The notes beneath the pieces are model-generated. The model had not been told where the DNA came from and searched no databases. It worked only from the letters and a program-made list of their open reading frames with translations. A stretch of 7,569 nt of DNA from Bacteroidales bacterium (GTDB lineage: Bacteria > Bacteroidota > Bacteroidia > Bacteroidales > UBA3663): the NCBI GenBank assembly GCA_030526445.1, contig JAUNCV010000103.1, positions 1 through 7,569 of the forward strand, written 5' to 3'. Made by a program: the position numbers and the translations under genes. Of the stretch, positions 4,483 through 7,569 are shown piece by piece (the stretch's first letter is position 1; the number at the start of each line of letters is the position of its first letter).

Positions 4483-5943
4483 ATGGGAAAGACAGCAAAA
4501 CAGGTTATAGACTTTCGTCCGTCGAAAGGCTTTGCTTCCGAGACTAGTAATGAGATACAGCGAAAGCGCTCGCAGAAGGCTGCCGAGTATGCCCAGAAAG
4601 TGGGCAACTACGACTTCACACGTGAGCACCTGAACTTCGAGATCGTGAAAGGAGGGAAGATACAGCCCATCGACAAAAGTCGTAGTATTCCGCAGCGAAT
4701 GCGTGAGAACCTGCAGTCGCGAGGCATCAAGGATCCGAACGAAGGATTGTCCGAACCTCAGTACCGCACAGTCGTCAACTTCATCCTTGGCGGCTCACGC
4801 GAACGTATGCATGAAATCGCCTTTGGCAGTCAGCAGGTCAATCTGAAAGATGGTGCCGATAATTCGCACATACGCTTGTCCGATGATTTTCATAAATGGG
4901 CGCTGGACATGTACCGCTTCATGGCCGACAAGTATGGCGAGGAGAATATCGTCTCGTGTGTGGCACATGTGGACGAACTCAACCCTCATCTGCACATCAC
5001 CCTTTTGCCTATCGATGAGCGCAACCGCTTTGCCTACAAGAAGATCTTTGCGGGCAAGGATAAGTATGAGTTCCGTGCCAGGACATTAGCCCTTCACGAT
5101 GAGCTCGCTGTGGTCAATGCCAAGTGGGGACTGGGACGTGGTGATGACATACGTCAGACGGGTGCCAAGCACCGGACAACGGAGGAGTATCGCCGAGAGC
5201 TCAGCGCCGAGTGTACTTCACTCGAACAGCAGCTGGACAGCGACCGACTTACGTTGAATCAGTTACGCAAGGAGATTATCCAGGCAGAGACACGAGTCAA
5301 GGGACTCACCACCATGGTGAACAAACTCGAAGCCCAGCGTAGCGACATCGAGCGGCAGCTTGACGACTGTTTCCGTCTGGTGGCAGCCGGCACGTCGAGT
5401 CCCGAGGAGATGGATGCCAAGGTGTCCAAGCTCCGCGAATCGTTGCGAGACATCGAGAACCGACTGGCAGACAAGAACGGCAAACTTGCCTCTGCCCAGG
5501 CTCTTCTCGAAAAGCTGCATGAGGATATGAGTGTGGCAAAACAGCGTACAGACGAGCTCAACGCCCAGGCCAATGCGCTGACAGATGTCATCTACGACAA
5601 GCGACGTCAGGGTGTGACAGAAGCTATGTATAACGTACTGATGGAAGACTTCAAGCATGTACTGGCCAATGCCGATGATAATACGGTCGATCATTTCGAC
5701 GAGTCTCTGCTGATGGACTTCGCCCGTCGAGGCAACGCCATTGCCCAATGCGCTCTCATGCTCCTTGGTGGCTACATTGACCAGGCAACTCAGTTCGCCG
5801 AGAGTCATGGTGGCGGTGGTGGCGGCAGCGACATGAAGTGGGGTAGAGACCCAGACGAGGATGACCGCCGCTGGGCACGTCGCTGTGTCCGCATGGCGAG
5901 CCAGATGATGAAGCCATCTTCTGCCAAGAAGGTTAAGCGCTGA
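4483..5943 (+). CDS. MobV / Mob_Pre family relaxase (486 aa)
   Basis: This is a relaxase that would nick oriT and pilot the strand for conjugative mobilisation. Residues 1-230 are the catalytic domain. Motif III is intact: HVDELNPHLH at 162-171 gives His162, Asp164, Glu165, Pro168, His169 and His171, the HxDExxPHxH metal-binding signature of Mob_Pre (PF01076). Motif II is TREHLNFEI (46-54). The segment aligned with motif I (HNER in pMV158 MobM, nucleophile His22) reads Ser22-Asn23-Glu24, so the usual nucleophile is not apparent. Residues 230-370 are a heptad-rich coiled coil. The C-terminus has a helical domain, a Gly6 linker (443-448) and a basic tail. The start follows the candidate oriT gap. 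From memory, close relatives occur in Bacteroidales mobilisable elements, which carry no transfer apparatus of their own. Confidence 0.9.
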   Translation: MGKTAKQVIDFRPSKGFASETSNEIQRKRSQKAAEYAQKVGNYDFTREHLNFEIVKGGKIQPIDKSRSIPQRMRENLQSRGIKDPNEGLSEPQYRTVVNFILGGSRERMHEIAFGSQQVNLKDGADNSHIRLSDDFHKWALDMYRFMADKYGEENIVSCVAHVDELNPHLHITLLPIDERNRFAYKKIFAGKDKYEFRARTLALHDELAVVNAKWGLGRGDDIRQTGAKHRTTEEYRRELSAECTSLEQQLDSDRLTLNQLRKEIIQAETRVKGLTTMVNKLEAQRSDIERQLDDCFRLVAAGTSSPEEMDAKVSKLRESLRDIENRLADKNGKLASAQALLEKLHEDMSVAKQRTDELNAQANALTDVIYDKRRQGVTEAMYNVLMEDFKHVLANADDNTVDHFDESLLMDFARRGNAIAQCALMLLGGYIDQATQFAESHGGGGGGSDMKWGRDPDEDDRRWARRCVRMASQMMKPSSAKKVKR

Positions 5944-5966
5944 TCTGTACGTTTCTCTTTATATGC

Positions 5967-6017
5967 GACTTGGAGCCAGGACTGAATATCCATGTTTTGG
6001 CTCCGAGTCTTATTCTT
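5967..6017 (+). terminator. Terminator-like hairpin after the relaxase gene
   Basis: The arms 5967-5978 (GACTTGGAGCCA) and 5998-6009 (TGGCTCCGAGTC) pair at 12 positions, one of them a T-G wobble, around a 19-base loop. The T-rich tract TTATTCTTT follows (6010-6018). It begins 24 bases after the relaxase stop, where a rho-independent terminator for the mobilisation operon is expected. The long loop lowers confidence. Confidence 0.55.
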
Positions 6018-6025
6018 TATGTAAA

Positions 6026-6035
6026 ATCATACTCG
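6026..6035 (+). repeat. ATCATACTCG word, copy 4 (direct, upstream of OmpA gene)
   Basis: This exact copy lies in the gap between the relaxase terminator and the OmpA-gene promoter, about 70 bp upstream of the -7 box. It forms an 11-bp direct repeat with copy 1 and a 12-bp inverted repeat with copy 2 (584-595). Confidence 0.7.
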
Positions 6036-6102
6036 AATTTGAAATAGTGTTAAGGATTCGGCATCTCTTGCTCTCATCTGATGATAGCAGGAAAAAAGTC
6101 GT

Positions 6103-6110
6103 TTACTTTG
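6103..6110 (+). promoter_or_regulatory. Probable Bacteroidota -7 box for the OmpA-family gene
   Basis: TTACTTTG matches TAnnTTTG at seven of eight positions counting the two free ones, and is followed by C, as is usual. It lies 40 bases before the ATG at 6150. No convincing TTG is seen at the -33 spacing, so an activator may be needed. Confidence 0.45.
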
Positions 6111-6149
6111 CACCCAGTTTCAAGTCCGAACCTAAAAACGAATAGAACA

Positions 6150-7569
6150 ATGACACGAAAATCTGTATTCATACTCATGCTCTCTCTGGCTTCAGCTGTC
6201 CAGATGAAAGCATCGCCTTCAGAGCGCGACAGTCTCTTGCAAACCTCCGACACAGAACCCGAGGTCGTGACTGCACCATTGACACCCTCTTATCTCAAAA
6301 ATGTAACCACCGGTGGCGGCTGTGGATCCAACTGGTTCCTTAATGTTCAAGGTGGCGCCTCTGCCTTTATCGGAACGCCCGTTGGTTGTGCTGACCTCTT
6401 TGACCGCACATTACCTGTGCTGCAGGTCAACGTCGGCAAGTGGTTCACACCGGCTGTTGGTGGACGTATCGGCTTCCAGGGTCTTGAGTTTAAGGACAGC
6501 AATCTGCGTACCAGATCTTACCAGTTCTTTCACGCAGACTTCATGTATAATCTCACGCATGGTGTTCGTGTAAACGAGCAGGGACTGTCCAGATGGGATA
6601 TCATCCCGTTTGTCGGTGTAGGTCTCATCCACAACGATGACTATGACGCCAGCTGTGCCTGTGTCGATGGCCATTCCGATTCGCATCCCTTTGCCTTTTC
6701 TTATGGCTTACAGGGACGATACCGACTGAACAACCGTCTGCATCTTACAGCAGAAATCAGCGGCATGACCACCTTCCAGAATTTCGATTGTGTGGGCAGT
6801 TCCAACCGCTTTGGCGACAATATGCTCAACCTCTCTGCAGGTCTCTCTATTACCATCGGAAAGACGGGATGGAAGCGTGTGGTGGATGCCAAACCCTACA
6901 TGGCGCAGAACGAATGGCTCATGGAGCATAACCAACGTCTGGAGGAGAAGAACCGCTACCTCTCAAAGCTTCACACCGAAGACGAACGCATCATAGCAGA
7001 GTATAATAAGGTACTCGAAATCGAGGGACTTCTCGACTTCTATGGTGACAGATTCAAAGGGAAGGGAAAGGAAAAACTCAAGTGCCTCTATCCAAAGAAT
7101 GACTATAGCGGTCTGAACTCGCTTCGTGCAAGACTCAACAACCGCTCCTGGGATGGCGATCCTAACCATCTGCCAAGGGCAATGAAGAAGCGTGATGAGG
7201 AACTGGACAAGGACTCCGAAAAGGAACTTAACAACCTCCTTGCAGACAACAATAATGAGGCATTCGAAGCCTACATTCAGGCTATGCTTTCAGGCAATGA
7301 AATCATCGGAGCACCTGTCTATTTCTTCTTTAATCTCAACACCAGCATCCTTACTGATGTGTCACAAAATCTCAACATTGATGCGATTGCAAAGGTCGCC
7401 AAAACTCATGGCCTGAAGGTGAAGGTGATTGGTGCTGCAGATAGTGCTACCGGTACTTCTGAGCGCAATCAGGAACTCAGCAAGCAGCGAGCCAAATACA
7501 TCGAAGGGCTTCTTCTTGAACGTGGTATAGACTTCGCCAATATCACAACCGCATACGAAGGTGGCATCG
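6150..7569 (+). CDS. OmpA-family outer-membrane protein (partial, C-terminus outside window)
   Basis: There are 473 open codons from ATG 6150 to the window edge. Residues 1-21 are a Sec signal peptide (basic MTRK, hydrophobic core, cleavage likely after MKA). Residues about 60-245 have alternating aromatic/polar strands and Gly turns (WFLNVQGG, VNVGKWFTPAVGGRIGFQG, NMLNLSAGLSITIG) typical of an eight-strand-like OmpA barrel. Residues 250-290 are a charged helical linker. From about 393 (IIGAPVYFFFNLNTS) an OmpA C-terminal peptidoglycan-binding domain begins, with Asp431 and the signature NQELSKQRA (440-448), including Arg447; Asp and Arg bind the diaminopimelate of peptidoglycan in this family. 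It has its own promoter and is separated from the relaxase gene by a terminator, so it is probably not part of the mobilisation operon. Such proteins in Bacteroidales often begin surface-structure (fimbria-like) loci; what follows here is unseen. Confidence 0.85.
   Translation, partial: MTRKSVFILMLSLASAVQMKASPSERDSLLQTSDTEPEVVTAPLTPSYLKNVTTGGGCGSNWFLNVQGGASAFIGTPVGCADLFDRTLPVLQVNVGKWFTPAVGGRIGFQGLEFKDSNLRTRSYQFFHADFMYNLTHGVRVNEQGLSRWDIIPFVGVGLIHNDDYDASCACVDGHSDSHPFAFSYGLQGRYRLNNRLHLTAEISGMTTFQNFDCVGSSNRFGDNMLNLSAGLSITIGKTGWKRVVDAKPYMAQNEWLMEHNQRLEEKNRYLSKLHTEDERIIAEYNKVLEIEGLLDFYGDRFKGKGKEKLKCLYPKNDYSGLNSLRARLNNRSWDGDPNHLPRAMKKRDEELDKDSEKELNNLLADNNNEAFEAYIQAMLSGNEIIGAPVYFFFNLNTSILTDVSQNLNIDAIAKVAKTHGLKVKVIGAADSATGTSERNQELSKQRAKYIEGLLLERGIDFANITTAYEGGI

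Noticed and set aside
4301..4547. Short plus-strand frames before and across the relaxase start
   Set aside because: They cover inverted-repeat DNA, overlap the relaxase start in other frames and have no protein-like pattern.
4580..4591. CTGCCGAGTATG, a 12-bp match to 580-591 near repeat copy 2
   Set aside because: It lies in relaxase codons for a helical Ala-Glu-Tyr-Ala stretch and lacks the last two bases of the 10-bp word. It is probably chance.
5263..5808. 181-aa open frame on the minus strand
   Set aside because: It is antisense to the coiled-coil part of the relaxase and has no independent support.
5963..6145. 60-aa plus-strand frame between relaxase and OmpA gene
   Set aside because: It spans a terminator-like hairpin and the OmpA promoter. 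Regulatory content explains the region better.
6169..6176. TCATACTC, a partial copy of the 10-bp word
   Set aside because: It covers only eight bases within the OmpA signal-peptide codons, with mismatching flanks, so it was not counted as a fifth site.
1..7569. CRISPR arrays, tRNA or rRNA genes, insertion-sequence transposases
   Set aside because: I looked for regularly spaced repeats, cloverleaf sequences and DDE or integrase motifs and saw none.

Overview
The window looks like Bacteroidales DNA, probably from the Prevotella/Bacteroides side. Its promoters carry the Bacteroidota -7 consensus TAnnTTTG (TATCTTTG twice, TTACTTTG once). Shine-Dalgarno sequences are missing from most starts. The relaxase, lipoprotein and OmpA-type genes all have the flavour of that order. 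Coding regions are moderately GC-rich and intergenic DNA is AT-rich. No tRNA, rRNA, CRISPR or recognisable transposase was seen.

Layout. (1) Positions 1-436, minus strand: the first 145 codons of a small serine-recombinase-fold protein that has lost most catalytic residues, including the nucleophilic serine. It runs off the left edge. (2) Positions 437-760: an AT-rich divergent control region with two outward-facing promoters that share a 13-bp inverted repeat, a 16-bp palindrome, and an inverted pair of a 10-bp word, ATCATACTCG. (3) Positions 761-3288, plus strand: four closely spaced genes of unknown function, namely a lipoprotein, an acidic 148-aa protein, a 121-aa protein and a multi-pass membrane protein. 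(4) Positions 3356-5943: a mobilisation module made of a winged-helix DNA-binding protein, a 260-bp intergenic region full of nested inverted repeats (candidate oriT) and a MobV/Mob_Pre-type relaxase with a long coiled coil. A terminator-like hairpin follows. (5) Positions 6150-7569: the start of an OmpA-family outer-membrane protein with its own promoter. It runs off the right edge.

How it may fit together. The relaxase and winged-helix protein would process an oriT in the gap between them, so the unit probably belongs to a mobilisable element that borrows another element's conjugation machinery. The lipoprotein and membrane protein upstream are oriented as part of the same transcription unit and may be envelope-associated cargo or transfer accessory genes. 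This is inference.

The most unusual signal is ATCATACTCG. It occurs exactly four times in 7.6 kb, at or near the control regions of the recombinase-like gene, the lipoprotein operon and the OmpA gene. Either these are operators of a common regulator, with the catalytically dead recombinase an attractive candidate, or two of them mark the recombined ends of an inserted mobilisable element of about 5.5 kb lying between the recombinase-like gene and the OmpA gene.
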